Program-made: the position numbers and the translations under genes
Shown: piece after piece, positions 9,689 through 19,335 of the stretch
Layout: each line of letters begins with the position of its first letter
How positions within the stretch are numbered: position 1 is the stretch's first letter
The notes under the pieces: model-generated
Seen by the model: the letters and a program-made list of their open reading frames with translations, nothing else
Told to the model about the DNA's origin: nothing
Database searches by the model: none
DNA from: Paraglaciecola sp. 20A4
GTDB lineage: Bacteria > Pseudomonadota > Gammaproteobacteria > Enterobacterales > Alteromonadaceae
Length of the DNA stretch: 64,000 nucleotides
Direction of reading: 5' to 3'
NCBI RefSeq assembly: GCF_011378905.1
Contig: NZ_WTPY01000009.1
Coordinates: 62,001 to 126,000 of the forward strand

Positions 9689-11299
9689 TTACAAATCGGC
9701 TTTGTAGTAAATGCGGCTAAAATCATCTGCCACTTTCTTCGCATGTTTTTCACGCTCAGCTTGTACTTCAAGCAATTGTTTTGCCGTCTCTTTCACTTTG
9801 CTAAGCGGTGCGCTAGCAAACTTAGCCACACCAGTGCCGTAGTTTTTGTCTGCGTTGTACATATATGCACTAATAATGACGCGGATCTCTTCTTCTGGCA
9901 CACCTGCTAGCGTAGTCCCTAAGTTTTCAATTAAATGCTGTTGCTCAACTTTACTAAATGAACGGAATTTCTCACCGGCCTGAGCAAAGTTACGCTGCTT
10001 ATAAAACGGCGCTTGTTGTGTTGTACCCGCTAAAGGCGTTTGCGCATATTTGTACTGATTATCATCATTCAAGTCTAAACGTCGGCTTGGCTGGTAGTTA
10101 ACGTCACGCGCGCTGCTGGTGGTACGTAATTTACCGTGTTGCTCGTGGTTATTAATCACGGCATTACGCGGTGCGTTAATTGGAATACGGTAAGCGTTTA
10201 CGCCAATTCTGTAACGCTGAGTATCAGCATAAGAAAACAAACGGCCTTGCAACATTCTATCTTCTGATGGCTCAATACCGGGTATTAAGTTACTTGGCGC
10301 GAATGCCGCTTGCTCTGTTTCTTCAAAGAAATTATCCGGTACACGATTAAGGGTTAACTTGCCTATTTTCTTAGCCGGTACAAGAGACTCAGGCCAAATT
10401 TTAGTGGTGTCTAACGGGTTAAATTCAAAATCGTCTAACTGTTGAGGGTCCATCGTTTGCAAGTATAAATCCCACGATGCAGTTTCACCGTTTTGACCAA
10501 TACGGGTATAAATATCGGTGGTCAAAGGTTGAAAGTCACGACCTTGCATTTCTTGTGCTTCCTTTGCAGTGAAGTTCTTTTGGCCTTGGTTGGTTTTCCA
10601 CGTCAATTTAAAATATTTAACTTGGCCTTTATCATTCACAAACTTGTAAGCATGAACACTTGAACCATCCATATTCAGGTAGCTTTTTGGCGTGCCCATA
10701 TCTGAAAATAAGTGCGTCAACATATGCGTCGATTCAGGCTGATGAGAGAAAAAGTCAAACAAGCGCGCAGCGCTTTGTGCGTTCGTAACAGGTGACGGCT
10801 TCAAACTGTGCACCATATCTGGGAATTTAATCGCATCACGAATAAAGAAAATCGGGAAGTTATTACCCACTAAATCCCAGTTGCCTTGTTCAGTGTAAAA
10901 TTTAACGGCAAAACCCCGTGGATCGCGCAATGTTTCTGGCGATTGGTGACCATGAATAACCGCAGAGAAACGCACAAACACGTCAGTTTTTTTATCGTCA
11001 CCTTGGAAAGGTGCGGCCACGGTTATGTCTGATAAATCTACGTAATTCTCGTAAAACCCATGAACACCAGTGCCTCGGGCGTGCACTACACGCTCAGGTA
11101 CACGTTCACGGTCGAACGCGGCTAGTTTTTCAATCAAGTGACTGTCTTGCAATAACACAGGTCCCCAAGGACCTGCGGTTTGAGAATTCTGATTATCGCC
11201 AACAGGGGCGCCGTTTTGGCGAGTAAGCGTATCAGCGCTTGTCATACTTGCTACGCTAAACAGCGTTGCGGCAACGAGAAGTGTGGTTTTTATTTTCAT
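9689..11299 (-). CDS. katB: Periplasmic monofunctional haem catalase, KatB-like
   Basis: This 536-residue small-subunit catalase has a clear signal peptide (MKIKTTLLVAATLFSVASM). The distal haem His is H73 in RVVHARG, the distal Asn N146 in DLVGNN, and the proximal haem ligand Y357 in RLFSYADTQRYRIG. It converts hydrogen peroxide to water and oxygen in the periplasm. GGAGA precedes the ATG. The ankyrin gene follows on the same strand, reproducing the katB-ankB operon of pseudomonads. Peroxide induction through OxyR is usual for the family, but no OxyR site was identified in the 460-bp upstream gap. All catalytic residues are present. Confidence 0.93.
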   Translation of the reverse strand: MKIKTTLLVAATLFSVASMTSADTLTRQNGAPVGDNQNSQTAGPWGPVLLQDSHLIEKLAAFDRERVPERVVHARGTGVHGFYENYVDLSDITVAAPFQGDDKKTDVFVRFSAVIHGHQSPETLRDPRGFAVKFYTEQGNWDLVGNNFPIFFIRDAIKFPDMVHSLKPSPVTNAQSAARLFDFFSHQPESTHMLTHLFSDMGTPKSYLNMDGSSVHAYKFVNDKGQVKYFKLTWKTNQGQKNFTAKEAQEMQGRDFQPLTTDIYTRIGQNGETASWDLYLQTMDPQQLDDFEFNPLDTTKIWPESLVPAKKIGKLTLNRVPDNFFEETEQAAFAPSNLIPGIEPSEDRMLQGRLFSYADTQRYRIGVNAYRIPINAPRNAVINNHEQHGKLRTTSSARDVNYQPSRRLDLNDDNQYKYAQTPLAGTTQQAPFYKQRNFAQAGEKFRSFSKVEQQHLIENLGTTLAGVPEEEIRVIISAYMYNADKNYGTGVAKFASAPLSKVKETAKQLLEVQAEREKHAKKVADDFSRIYYKADL

Positions 11300-11761
11300 T
11301 TTAATTCTCCAAAAGAGTCTTAGTTATCCCAAGCAATTTATGTGTATGGGATCCAATCTGGTTTTTATTATTTATATGTGGCAGTTAACCGCGCATTCGC
11401 TAATCACTTACACATCATACTTACGGGTCGTGAGCGGCTATTTATGCTGCTCTCATCGGCCTGTCCTGTGGCTGAAACGGAGTATGCTGAGAAAGGTAGA
11501 TGCAATAAAATGATTAAAACAGATTCAGACAATCTATATTTCCGATGAAAGGACTCTCAACGGTGCTCCAGCTTCACCTTTTGCAGAAAACTAGCGAGTT
11601 AAACGTCACAAACAGCTTGCCTATAATAAAAAATTCCTGCGCCCGTCTACTGCAAGCCATAATTATTCGCTATAGTGTGCTATCGCTGGGCTTACTCATC
11701 TGGGTTACAACCAATAAAGCGTTCATTTTGGTCTATTTAACTTTAAAATTTGGGTATCGCT
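11300..11761. other. Intergenic region between the divergent katB and phosphodiesterase genes
   Basis: The stretch should hold promoters for both divergent genes. Short open frames cross it but have no Shine-Dalgarno, no family resemblance and overlap one another, so no gene is called. No operator or RNA element could be assigned with confidence. Confidence 0.5.
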
Positions 11762-13033
11762 ATGACACTTCTACGCTGTATTGTTGCTTTATTAACGTGT
11801 GCCTTTTATGGGTTGGCATGTGCCGAAAGCGCTCAGCCGTTCGTGATTATGATTGGAGTTGACGGCTTACGCCCTGCTAGCATTAGCCAGCAAAATACCC
11901 CCAATTTATATCGTCTTGCCCAACAAGGCGTAACGGCAACCAGTCTGACCCCGGCAATGCCGAGCAAAACCTTTGTCAATTTTTACTCTTTGGCAACGGG
12001 GTTGCATCCAGAGCATCACGGGATCGTGTCAAACTACCCTTTTGATCGCACCCTTAACCGTGGATTTTCACGTAAAACAGATATTAACGACCCACACTGG
12101 TGGGGCGGCGAACCCATTTGGATCACTGCAGAAAAGCAAAATGTGAAGGCCGCGACCTATTTCTGGGTGGGTTCAGAAGTCGCGATTGATAATGTGCGTC
12201 CGACTTACTGGAAGCCCTTTAAGCAAGATAAAGACTACGGCGAACGCGTAACCGAGGTGTTGCAATGGTTAACCAAGCCCGAAGCTCAGCGTCCACACTT
12301 AGTGACCTTGTATTTTTCTGCCGTCGACAGTGCCGCCCATGAGCATGGTGTTAATTCTCCGCAAGAAATAAACGCCATTAAAAATGTTGATAAACACATC
12401 GGTGATTTAATTGCCAGTATAAATAAACTTGCCCTAAGCGACGATACCAATATCGTTGTTGTGTCTGATCACGGCATGGCTAATCTTGCGGACGAGCGCG
12501 TGATTAATCTAAACTCTCGGGTTGATTGGTCGCATTTTAATATTCCTGACTGGCACAACAAGAGTCGTCCTGTATTCACATCTTATTTGAACCTCTATGG
12601 TGATCAAGCGCACATCGACAGTGCATACCAAGCGCTAATTCAACAACCTATCGAGCATCTGCGCGTATTAAAACGTGGGGAGTTTCCAGCCAATTATCAT
12701 TTTGATCACCCAGAGCGCGGACCCGATCTAATGTTATTAGCGGATACCGGTTGGAGCGTTTATGCCAGTGAAAATGGCGCTTTACCTGAGCCATTTACAT
12801 TACAACATTCGGCCACGCACGGTTATGACAATCAAGCCCCTGAAATGGCTGCCACGTTTATTGCTAACGGTCCAGCTTTTGCAAAGCACAGTCATGTAGC
12901 CTCGTTTGACAATATTGAAGTGTATAATCTTTTAGCGTGTGCATTAGGCATTACACCGGCTAAAAATGATGGCGATTTGCATCATGTGCGTAACGTTCTC
13001 AGTGTTGAAAAACAAACGTGCTTAGCTGATTAG
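11762..13033 (+). CDS. Type I phosphodiesterase / nucleotide pyrophosphatase (NPP) family, exported
   Basis: The ATG at 11762 is taken because it opens the signal peptide (MTLLRCIVALLTCAFYGLACA); the TTG four codons earlier adds nothing. The alkaline-phosphatase-fold metal sites are present: D34 in VIMIGVDGLR, nucleophile T70 in AMPSKTF, DSAAHEHG, VVVSDHGM and HSATHGYDN. NPP enzymes hydrolyse nucleotide or lipid phosphodiesters with two zinc ions outside the cytoplasm. The PSKTF nucleophile block and total length of 423 residues fit bacterial NPPs. Substrate cannot be read from sequence. It stands alone between two unrelated genes and probably has its own promoter. Confidence 0.87.
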   Translation: MTLLRCIVALLTCAFYGLACAESAQPFVIMIGVDGLRPASISQQNTPNLYRLAQQGVTATSLTPAMPSKTFVNFYSLATGLHPEHHGIVSNYPFDRTLNRGFSRKTDINDPHWWGGEPIWITAEKQNVKAATYFWVGSEVAIDNVRPTYWKPFKQDKDYGERVTEVLQWLTKPEAQRPHLVTLYFSAVDSAAHEHGVNSPQEINAIKNVDKHIGDLIASINKLALSDDTNIVVVSDHGMANLADERVINLNSRVDWSHFNIPDWHNKSRPVFTSYLNLYGDQAHIDSAYQALIQQPIEHLRVLKRGEFPANYHFDHPERGPDLMLLADTGWSVYASENGALPEPFTLQHSATHGYDNQAPEMAATFIANGPAFAKHSHVASFDNIEVYNLLACALGITPAKNDGDLHHVRNVLSVEKQTCLAD

Positions 13034-13185
13034 GCTTGGCGTTAAGTGCTCCTATTTAGGGTTTAAAATTACGAGAGCAGCCACGTTCTATACGCAGCAA
13101 GTTATTTTAGTGCGTATAATGCGCACAGGTAACAAAAAAACCAGCCATTACATGGGTCAATCCCATACATTCTTTTGGAGAAACC

Positions 13186-14598
13186 ATGGACAACCAGACC
13201 AGTTCGCGAAATACCAGCGCCAAAGCATTACGCCTGAATCTTGATGAAAAGAAATACGGAACGATAGTCGAAATTGGCGCAGGCCAAGAAGTCGCACGAC
13301 AGTTTTTCTTGGCGGGTGCAGCTGCAGGTACCATCGCTAAAACGATGTCGGCCTATGATATGAAATTCTCCGATGCTATTTACGGTGTGCAAGAAGACCG
13401 ACGTTACGTAAGTGAAGCTCGTGTTAATGCGATGGTGCAGCAAGAATTTGAGCTAGTGCTCGACCGCGTTGGCGAAACCCGTTCAAAGTCATCTCGCTAT
13501 TTTGCTTACGCCGCCACAGTGGCCGCTAAAAGCTTTAATCGCGTTAGCGAGTGTCATGCTTGGTGTGGTATACGCGTGCAGATGTATCCTGGTGCTGAAC
13601 CATCAGACATTACAGTCCACGTGCGCATGCTTGACGACAACGCCGAAGCACAGCAACAAGCGCTTGGTGTTATTGGGGTTAACTTAATTTATGCCGCTTA
13701 CTATTATTTTGAAAACCCAAAGAAAATCATCGATTCACTAACCGACAATATTAAATCGGGTCGCATTGAAATCGACTCCATTGAATTTCAAGGGCCTTAC
13801 TTCGAAGACGTGGATAACCGTGCTAAGAACATTCACCTGATCAGAAGCTGGAAGACCCGAGCCATTATGTTCAAGCCAGACGGCACAGTGGCCGTGCCAG
13901 CTGAAATGCTTTATAAAAAGAACGTACTGACTATACGCGGCTCATTTCGCCCAGTGACCAAGCTTAATGTAGACATGATTGAACAAGGTCAGTTAGCATT
14001 TAGTAAGTTACCGGGTGTTGAAGCAGGTAATACCATGGCCATTGCTGAAATTACCCTAAACGATAGCCGAGGCAACGACGCCAAAGTACCGTCCAAAGAT
14101 ATTATCGCTCGAGTGCAGTTACTTAACTCATTGGGTTATAACGTTATGGTGTCGGATTACACACGTTACTTCTCGCTCAGAGCCTACTTTAGGCAGTACA
14201 CCAAGTTACAAATCGGTATTGTGGTTGGTATGATCAACATCAAGCAAATCTTCGACGAAGAATCTTATCGTGGTGTTGAAGGGGGGATCTTAGAAGGCTT
14301 TGGTAAGTTATTCCCTGATAACACCCGCTTATTCGTTTATCCTGAACTTGATGAACACGGTGAACTGCACGATTTTGTATCGGTTAAGGTGCCTGAACAT
14401 TTGCGCTTTTTATACCGTCACCTGCTAGAAAACAACTTTATCCAAGGCATAGACTGCAGTGACCATCAACTGTTTAAAATATTCTCCCGTGATGTATTGA
14501 AGCAATTAAGTAATGGTCGCGGTGATTGGGAGAATTCTCTGCCAGAAGGTGCATCCGAAGAGATAATAAAAAATAAGTTCTTTGGTTTCAAAGGGTAA
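13186..14598 (+). CDS. Conserved protein of unknown function, about 470 residues
   Basis: I recognise this as a widespread bacterial family with a conserved opening (RNTSAKALRLNLDEKKYGTI, then EIGAGQEVARQFF and AGTIAKTMSAYDM) but know no established function. It has no signal peptide, no membrane span and no motif that I can assign to a catalytic class. The length, even composition, GGAG Shine-Dalgarno at 13176 and clean frame show a real cytoplasmic protein. Repeated conserved blocks include ECHAWCGIRVQ, RGSFRPVTKLN and SKDIIARVQLLNSLGYNVMV. It is followed by a hairpin at 14630-14653 and then hemN, so it appears to be transcribed alone. The sequence does not allow a functional guess. Confidence 0.85.
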   Translation: MDNQTSSRNTSAKALRLNLDEKKYGTIVEIGAGQEVARQFFLAGAAAGTIAKTMSAYDMKFSDAIYGVQEDRRYVSEARVNAMVQQEFELVLDRVGETRSKSSRYFAYAATVAAKSFNRVSECHAWCGIRVQMYPGAEPSDITVHVRMLDDNAEAQQQALGVIGVNLIYAAYYYFENPKKIIDSLTDNIKSGRIEIDSIEFQGPYFEDVDNRAKNIHLIRSWKTRAIMFKPDGTVAVPAEMLYKKNVLTIRGSFRPVTKLNVDMIEQGQLAFSKLPGVEAGNTMAIAEITLNDSRGNDAKVPSKDIIARVQLLNSLGYNVMVSDYTRYFSLRAYFRQYTKLQIGIVVGMINIKQIFDEESYRGVEGGILEGFGKLFPDNTRLFVYPELDEHGELHDFVSVKVPEHLRFLYRHLLENNFIQGIDCSDHQLFKIFSRDVLKQLSNGRGDWENSLPEGASEEIIKNKFFGFKG

Positions 14599-14629
14599 AC
14601 TTTAAGCACGTAAAAAATACTATTTATGT

Positions 14630-14653
14630 AAGGCTGAATAACACGTCAGCCTT
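14630..14653 (+). terminator. Possible terminator after the 13186-14598 gene
   Basis: AAGGCTG at 14630-14636 pairs with CAGCCTT at 14647-14653. The following sequence has only a weak T-run, so termination may be partial. Confidence 0.45.
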
Positions 14654-14661
14654 GGCATTTC

Positions 14662-14675
14662 TTGTTCTAGATCAA
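14662..14675 (+). promoter_or_regulatory. FNR/EtrA-like box upstream of hemN
   Basis: TTGTTCTAGATCAA matches the FNR consensus TTGAT-N4-ATCAA at nine of ten positions. Its centre lies about 81 bp before the hemN ATG. HemN makes protoporphyrinogen without oxygen and its genes are commonly FNR-controlled, which supports a functional site. Confidence 0.65.
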
Positions 14676-14749
14676 TTTTCTAATTTACACTTCTACTAAA
14701 CTCGCAGGGTTATTTTTCATTCACCCATATTTACTTGCGAGCACACTTT

Positions 14750-16117
14750 ATGCATTCCTCTGTTATGTTTGACTCTGCTTTATTACAAAAATACCCCGCC
14801 CGTGGTCCGCGATACACTTCGTACCCTACGGCGCTGAATTTTACCCCCAAGTTTGGCAAACCAGACTTGCTGAAAGCCATTGAGCAAAGTAACAATAAAA
14901 CCTTATCCTTGTATGTGCACATCCCATTTTGTCATAAGCTGTGCTACTACTGCGGATGCACTAAAGTTGTCACGCGTCTGCAATCAAAGGGCGACGTGTA
15001 TCTGGATTACCTAATTAAAGAAATCGAATTACAAGCACAACACATGGGCCACAAACCTGTAACGCGGGTGCATTTAGGTGGCGGTACACCTAACTTCTTA
15101 AACGACATCCAATTGAAGCGCCTAATGGATAGCCTCAAAAAGTATTTCAACTTCACCAGCGAGGCAGAAATAGCCATAGAAGTAGACCCCCGAGATATGA
15201 CGTGTGAGCGCATTGATACCATGGCTGATATGGGCTTTAACCGACTCAGCATTGGTCTGCAAGACATCGATCCTAAAGTGCAAAAAGCCATTAACCGCGA
15301 ACAATCTACAGAATTAATAGAAGCATTAATAACACGCGCTAAACAACGCAACTTTCGCTCGGTTAACCTTGATTTAATATACGGCCTGCCCTTTCAGACC
15401 CCAGAAAGCTTCGCTAAAACCCTTGAAGCAGTACACAAGATGCAAGTTGAACGGGTCTCACTTTTCAGTTATGCCCATTTACCAGAACGGTTCGCGGCGC
15501 AGCGTAAACTCCCGGTTGATGCATTGCCAAATGCCGAGCAAAAATTGATACTTATGCGCTTAGCCATCGAAACCCTGGGTAGTTACGGTTATCAATTTAT
15601 TGGGATAGACCATTTTGCTTTGCCCACCGACGAACTGGCTAAGGCTCAACACAACAAAACGCTAACTCGCAACTTTCAAGGCTACACCACGGAAGCCGAC
15701 TCTGACTTATTAGGTTTGGGCGTGTCGGCCATAAGCGCTATTGGCGACAGCTACAGCCAAAATCATAAAGATCTCAATGGTTACTATTATTCGATTGAAC
15801 ACGATAAAGCCGCTCCTGAAAAAGGTCTGGTATTGAGCAAAGATGATCATATACGTCAGCACGTAATCAGTGACATCATGTGTAATCTTACCGTTGACAA
15901 AGCCGCAATATCAGTAAAATTTGATATTGATTTCGATAAATATTTTGCCGATGAAATAGATAAACTGCGCCCATTTATCGATGATCAAATAGTATCGAAT
16001 TTATCGCATGCTATTTGCATTTCTTACAAAGCACAATTACTCCTGCGTCATATATGTATGGTATTTGATGCGTACCTTGGTTTATCGACTCGGCAAAATT
16101 TTTCCGCGACAGTTTAG
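14750..16117 (+). CDS. hemN: Oxygen-independent coproporphyrinogen III oxidase (radical SAM)
   Basis: The radical-SAM cluster motif is C61, C65 and C68 in HIPFCHKLCYYCGC, preceded by the HemN opening KYPARGPRYTSYPTALNF. The GGGTP segment (HLGGGTPNF) binds SAM, and the C-terminal HemN domain ends with the expected MVFDAYL. The enzyme decarboxylates two propionates of coproporphyrinogen III to give protoporphyrinogen IX in the cytoplasm. Length (455 residues) equals E. coli HemN. The ATG at 14750 is chosen over the TTG at 14735; the ATG at 14765 is also possible. An FNR-like box lies upstream. It is not obviously in an operon; a small protein starts 91 bp later. Confidence 0.95.
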   Translation: MHSSVMFDSALLQKYPARGPRYTSYPTALNFTPKFGKPDLLKAIEQSNNKTLSLYVHIPFCHKLCYYCGCTKVVTRLQSKGDVYLDYLIKEIELQAQHMGHKPVTRVHLGGGTPNFLNDIQLKRLMDSLKKYFNFTSEAEIAIEVDPRDMTCERIDTMADMGFNRLSIGLQDIDPKVQKAINREQSTELIEALITRAKQRNFRSVNLDLIYGLPFQTPESFAKTLEAVHKMQVERVSLFSYAHLPERFAAQRKLPVDALPNAEQKLILMRLAIETLGSYGYQFIGIDHFALPTDELAKAQHNKTLTRNFQGYTTEADSDLLGLGVSAISAIGDSYSQNHKDLNGYYYSIEHDKAAPEKGLVLSKDDHIRQHVISDIMCNLTVDKAAISVKFDIDFDKYFADEIDKLRPFIDDQIVSNLSHAICISYKAQLLLRHICMVFDAYLGLSTRQNFSATV

Positions 16118-16208
16118 TCTCAAACTAAACTGATCTACTCGCTATATATATCGTATCAAATTGTGTTATACCTATTAGGTAAATTGATAGATATCAAAGG
16201 AATGCACA

Positions 16209-16628
16209 GTGGTAAACAGAAATTTCCCGGCACACGGGGCGTTAAGTATAGCGATTGAGGGTACCCTATTAGTAATACGTGGTCGGGGCCCTGCCAATAC
16301 TGAGATGGTTATTCGTTATCAACGTGAAATACACCATTACAGAGAACAATTATGTGCAAAGCCTTGGGCCAGCTTAACGATTTTAAGCGGCGAGCCTTTA
16401 TTACCGCCAGAAGCATCTATCATGATGGTTGAAGCAATTAAGCAAGCACAAAACATGAATTTAGTCGCCACGGCGGTGGTATTTGATGATGTGCAATATA
16501 AAGGTATTTCTGAGCAGTTCTGGGAGAACATTTACCAACAAACCACCCTCAAACATGCATTTTTTGAGGATGAAACAGAAGCCCGACAATGGCTGCGTTC
16601 ACAGGTCGAAAAGCGACAAGGTGAATAA
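16209..16628 (+). CDS. Small STAS-like hypothetical protein
   Basis: This 139-residue cytoplasmic protein begins at GTG 16209 with AAAGGA just upstream. The N-terminal ALSIAIEGTLLVIRGRGPAN looks like a beta-strand-rich start. Alternating helices and strands (MMVEAIKQAQNMNLVATAVVF) then resemble the SpoIIAA/STAS fold, and the C terminus is EDETEARQWLRSQVEK. Proteins of this shape occur next to varied genes in marine gammaproteobacteria, and no biochemical role can be inferred. It follows hemN by 91 bp on the same strand and might be co-transcribed with it. Fold assignment is tentative. Confidence 0.65.
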   Translation: MVNRNFPAHGALSIAIEGTLLVIRGRGPANTEMVIRYQREIHHYREQLCAKPWASLTILSGEPLLPPEASIMMVEAIKQAQNMNLVATAVVFDDVQYKGISEQFWENIYQQTTLKHAFFEDETEARQWLRSQVEKRQGE

Positions 16629-16792
16629 ACATGTCACCTTGCCGACTTTAGATTTTGCTCACTGGTAGAGGTTAATCCTCCTCGTTTAACTGCAGACTCT
16701 CCCATTAAATTACAATTACTCGACTGAACAACAACACCTACTCTAGCCTGTAGACTTCTACTTAAGGCCTAACCCCTCTCCCGCAGCTGACG

Positions 16793-19201
16793 CTATATCG
16801 GAGAACCGGGTGGTAACTGCTTAGCAACAAAATGCGACGGCCATTGTCCCGTTTGCCAAAACTGCTTTAACTGCTCGGCTAATACACGGTTTTGCCCGCG
16901 TTTTTTTAGGCTATCTAGCCACTTAGTTAAGTCTCGCAGTTGCAACTCAATGGCGCCTTCAACTTCAGGTGCAAGTTCTGGATTAGACAAAACATTCACC
17001 AAGCCATCTAACACCACGTAATTAATACGCTGTGAAAGCTGAGTTTCACTGTCTTGTTTAAGGCTGCGCGACAATAACGCGCCAATAACACTGTTCACAC
17101 TAGGCAAGTCTTTATTCATGCTGTATTGCTGTGCTAGTCGGTTTAAACGCTGGGGTTGTAGTAGCAAACTCAAGGTGTAATTAGCTGCGGACTCCCCTGC
17201 CGATACCGGATCAAACGTTAACCCGGTGCGCCCGTTAAAACTTTCGCGATTACGTGACTCGCCATACGCTTTAGGGGGAATAAGGTCAATGATATGCTCA
17301 GGTACCCGCAAATATTCGACTTGCATAGTATCAAGCAATGCACTCAATGCGCCTTTTTGCGCATCGGCGCTAACAACCTGCGCGCCTTTGGGTTGGGCAT
17401 AATCACCTTTGCTTTCATACTCGTACTCAACGCCGCCTAATAGCTTTGCTGCGGCATCAAGTTGGTACCGATGCAGTAGGTAAATGGGCACAAGGCGTTC
17501 TTCTAAAGAAGACAACGTACTGCCGTAAGGAATACTATTAATGCCAAATTGGTTTAGGGCGACTTTGCGTATTTCGCTAATACGTTTGAGTTCAGCAACG
17601 GCGTCACTGCCCTCATCCCATAAGCTACCCGAAGGATTCGCAGCATGTAAAGGTCGCGCATCAGGATCCGACTGATACCCCATACCGCTGGCTCGGGCTT
17701 TTGTGACCAATGCGTGCAAACCTTTTGCTTCTTCTTGTTGATTGGGGTAATTCTGATAACCATAAGCAATCACATAATCATCCCATGCGCCCATGCCCGT
17801 GGCATACGCACCTTGCAAACTAATTTGACCATCCTTTAAGGTAATTCGTGGGTGCGGATAATCCATAACCGACTCGCGACCATACTCACTGGTGGCAAAG
17901 TTATGGGCAATGCCTAGGGTGTGACCCACTTCATGAGCAGACAACTGACGAATACGCGCTAAAGCCATATTTTTTTGTGTGTCGGTGTTGGTACTTTGAC
18001 CATTTGAATCGTTTTTAAATGGACTCGTTAGTCCAAGAGCGATTAAGTAATCCTGCCTTACGCGCAACGAGCCTAAGGTCACATGACCTTTTAATATCTC
18101 ACCCGTGCGCGGGTCAACTACTGAGCTACCGTAAGACCAACCTCTTGTGGCGCGGTGCACCCACTGGATTACGTTATAACGCACATCCATTGGGTCAGCG
18201 CCTTGAGGAAGTATTTTCACTTGAAAAGCATTTTTGTAGCCAATATCAATGAATGCTTGATCCCACCAGCTTGCTCCGTCGAGTAATGCTCCCAACACAG
18301 GCTCAGGAATACCAGGGTCAAGGTAATAAACGATAGGTTCAACCGCTTCGCTGACCTTAGCGTTAGGGGTTTTCTTCGTCAGGCGATGGCGAGGAATAAA
18401 CTGCTTCGTCATACTTTGATCAAGGGGCGCTGAATAATCTTGATAACCGGCGGCCCAATAACCTGAATACGGCACAAATTTACGCGGCTGATATTGATCA
18501 TCGGGTAAACGGATAAGTGAATGATGCAAATGTACGGTAATGCTTTTAGGTGCGGGGGTCACTTGTTCAACAAATTCACCTGGGCCGTTGCCTGCAAAGG
18601 TGACCAATGACTCGAGCTCGGTGTTATCCACAAACGCTTTGCTGCGTTTTAGGTATACGCCACTGCGACCGGCGTCAGGGCTATAACTGCCTTGCTTGGT
18701 CGCAGTTAAGCGGTCACTAATTTGATGAATATCAGAAAACAAAAAAGCCGTGTAATCCACCAGCACAATATTTTTGTCGGCGGCGACCACGGGTAAACCT
18801 GCAATCACAGAATCGGCAAAGGCTTCATCGATACTCGCTTGCTCGGCTGGGTTGCCTGAACTAGCACGGTAAGCAGTATTAAGTTGATTTAACATCACCT
18901 TGTTGCCAAAGCGCTGAAATTTTACTAAACGGGTTTCACCGAGTTGCCCGCGATCAAGGCCAATATCGTTCGAGCCAATACCCTGAGGCAAGCTACTTTG
19001 AAACAAAAAGGGCTGGTCAAGTTTATCAACACGTAAATAAACTTTGTCATTTTCCCCGTCATAATAAAAATCAAAAAAACCACTTTTGTGTTCCATTTTC
19101 TGGGTGAATTCGCCAATGGTTTTAGCATTAACCGCCCCAACTATTAAGCACATAAAGGTGCCTACTAGCACAATGACTAATTTCATTTTCGACTTCAACA
19201 T
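16793..19201 (-). CDS. Secreted zinc-dependent metalloprotease (DUF5117/DUF4953 type)
   Basis: About 802 residues. The zincin motif HEVGHTLGIAHN lies near residue 422, with the second-shell sequence SVMDYPHPRI after it as in metzincins. The protein opens with a signal peptide (MKLVIVLVGTFMCLIVGAVNA). A domain containing FDFYYDGENDKVYLRVDKLD and LPQGIGSNDIGLDRGQLGE is typical of large secreted zinc proteases of this group. The start at 19201 fits best, since AGAGGA lies eight bases before it, while the in-frame ATG at 19207 is too close. It probably digests proteins outside the cytoplasm. It is not clearly in an operon with the VanZ gene, being 134 bp downstream of it on the same strand. Confidence 0.88.
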   Translation of the reverse strand: MLKSKMKLVIVLVGTFMCLIVGAVNAKTIGEFTQKMEHKSGFFDFYYDGENDKVYLRVDKLDQPFLFQSSLPQGIGSNDIGLDRGQLGETRLVKFQRFGNKVMLNQLNTAYRASSGNPAEQASIDEAFADSVIAGLPVVAADKNIVLVDYTAFLFSDIHQISDRLTATKQGSYSPDAGRSGVYLKRSKAFVDNTELESLVTFAGNGPGEFVEQVTPAPKSITVHLHHSLIRLPDDQYQPRKFVPYSGYWAAGYQDYSAPLDQSMTKQFIPRHRLTKKTPNAKVSEAVEPIVYYLDPGIPEPVLGALLDGASWWDQAFIDIGYKNAFQVKILPQGADPMDVRYNVIQWVHRATRGWSYGSSVVDPRTGEILKGHVTLGSLRVRQDYLIALGLTSPFKNDSNGQSTNTDTQKNMALARIRQLSAHEVGHTLGIAHNFATSEYGRESVMDYPHPRITLKDGQISLQGAYATGMGAWDDYVIAYGYQNYPNQQEEAKGLHALVTKARASGMGYQSDPDARPLHAANPSGSLWDEGSDAVAELKRISEIRKVALNQFGINSIPYGSTLSSLEERLVPIYLLHRYQLDAAAKLLGGVEYEYESKGDYAQPKGAQVVSADAQKGALSALLDTMQVEYLRVPEHIIDLIPPKAYGESRNRESFNGRTGLTFDPVSAGESAANYTLSLLLQPQRLNRLAQQYSMNKDLPSVNSVIGALLSRSLKQDSETQLSQRINYVVLDGLVNVLSNPELAPEVEGAIELQLRDLTKWLDSLKKRGQNRVLAEQLKQFWQTGQWPSHFVAKQLPPGSPI

Positions 19202-19335
19202 GTGCATTCCTCTGCTTAACGTTATTATGAACAAGCACAGTACCTTACCGAGTTTTTGCTCGCAGCAAAAGGGTCATAACAGCAACCCACAGAAATACTT
19301 AAAAAGTGTAACGGTTTAGGTGAAGCACAATAAGA

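Noticed and set aside
11283-11862. Several overlapping plus-strand frames upstream of the phosphodiesterase gene
   Set aside because: They overlap each other and the true gene start, lack ribosome sites and do not resemble proteins.
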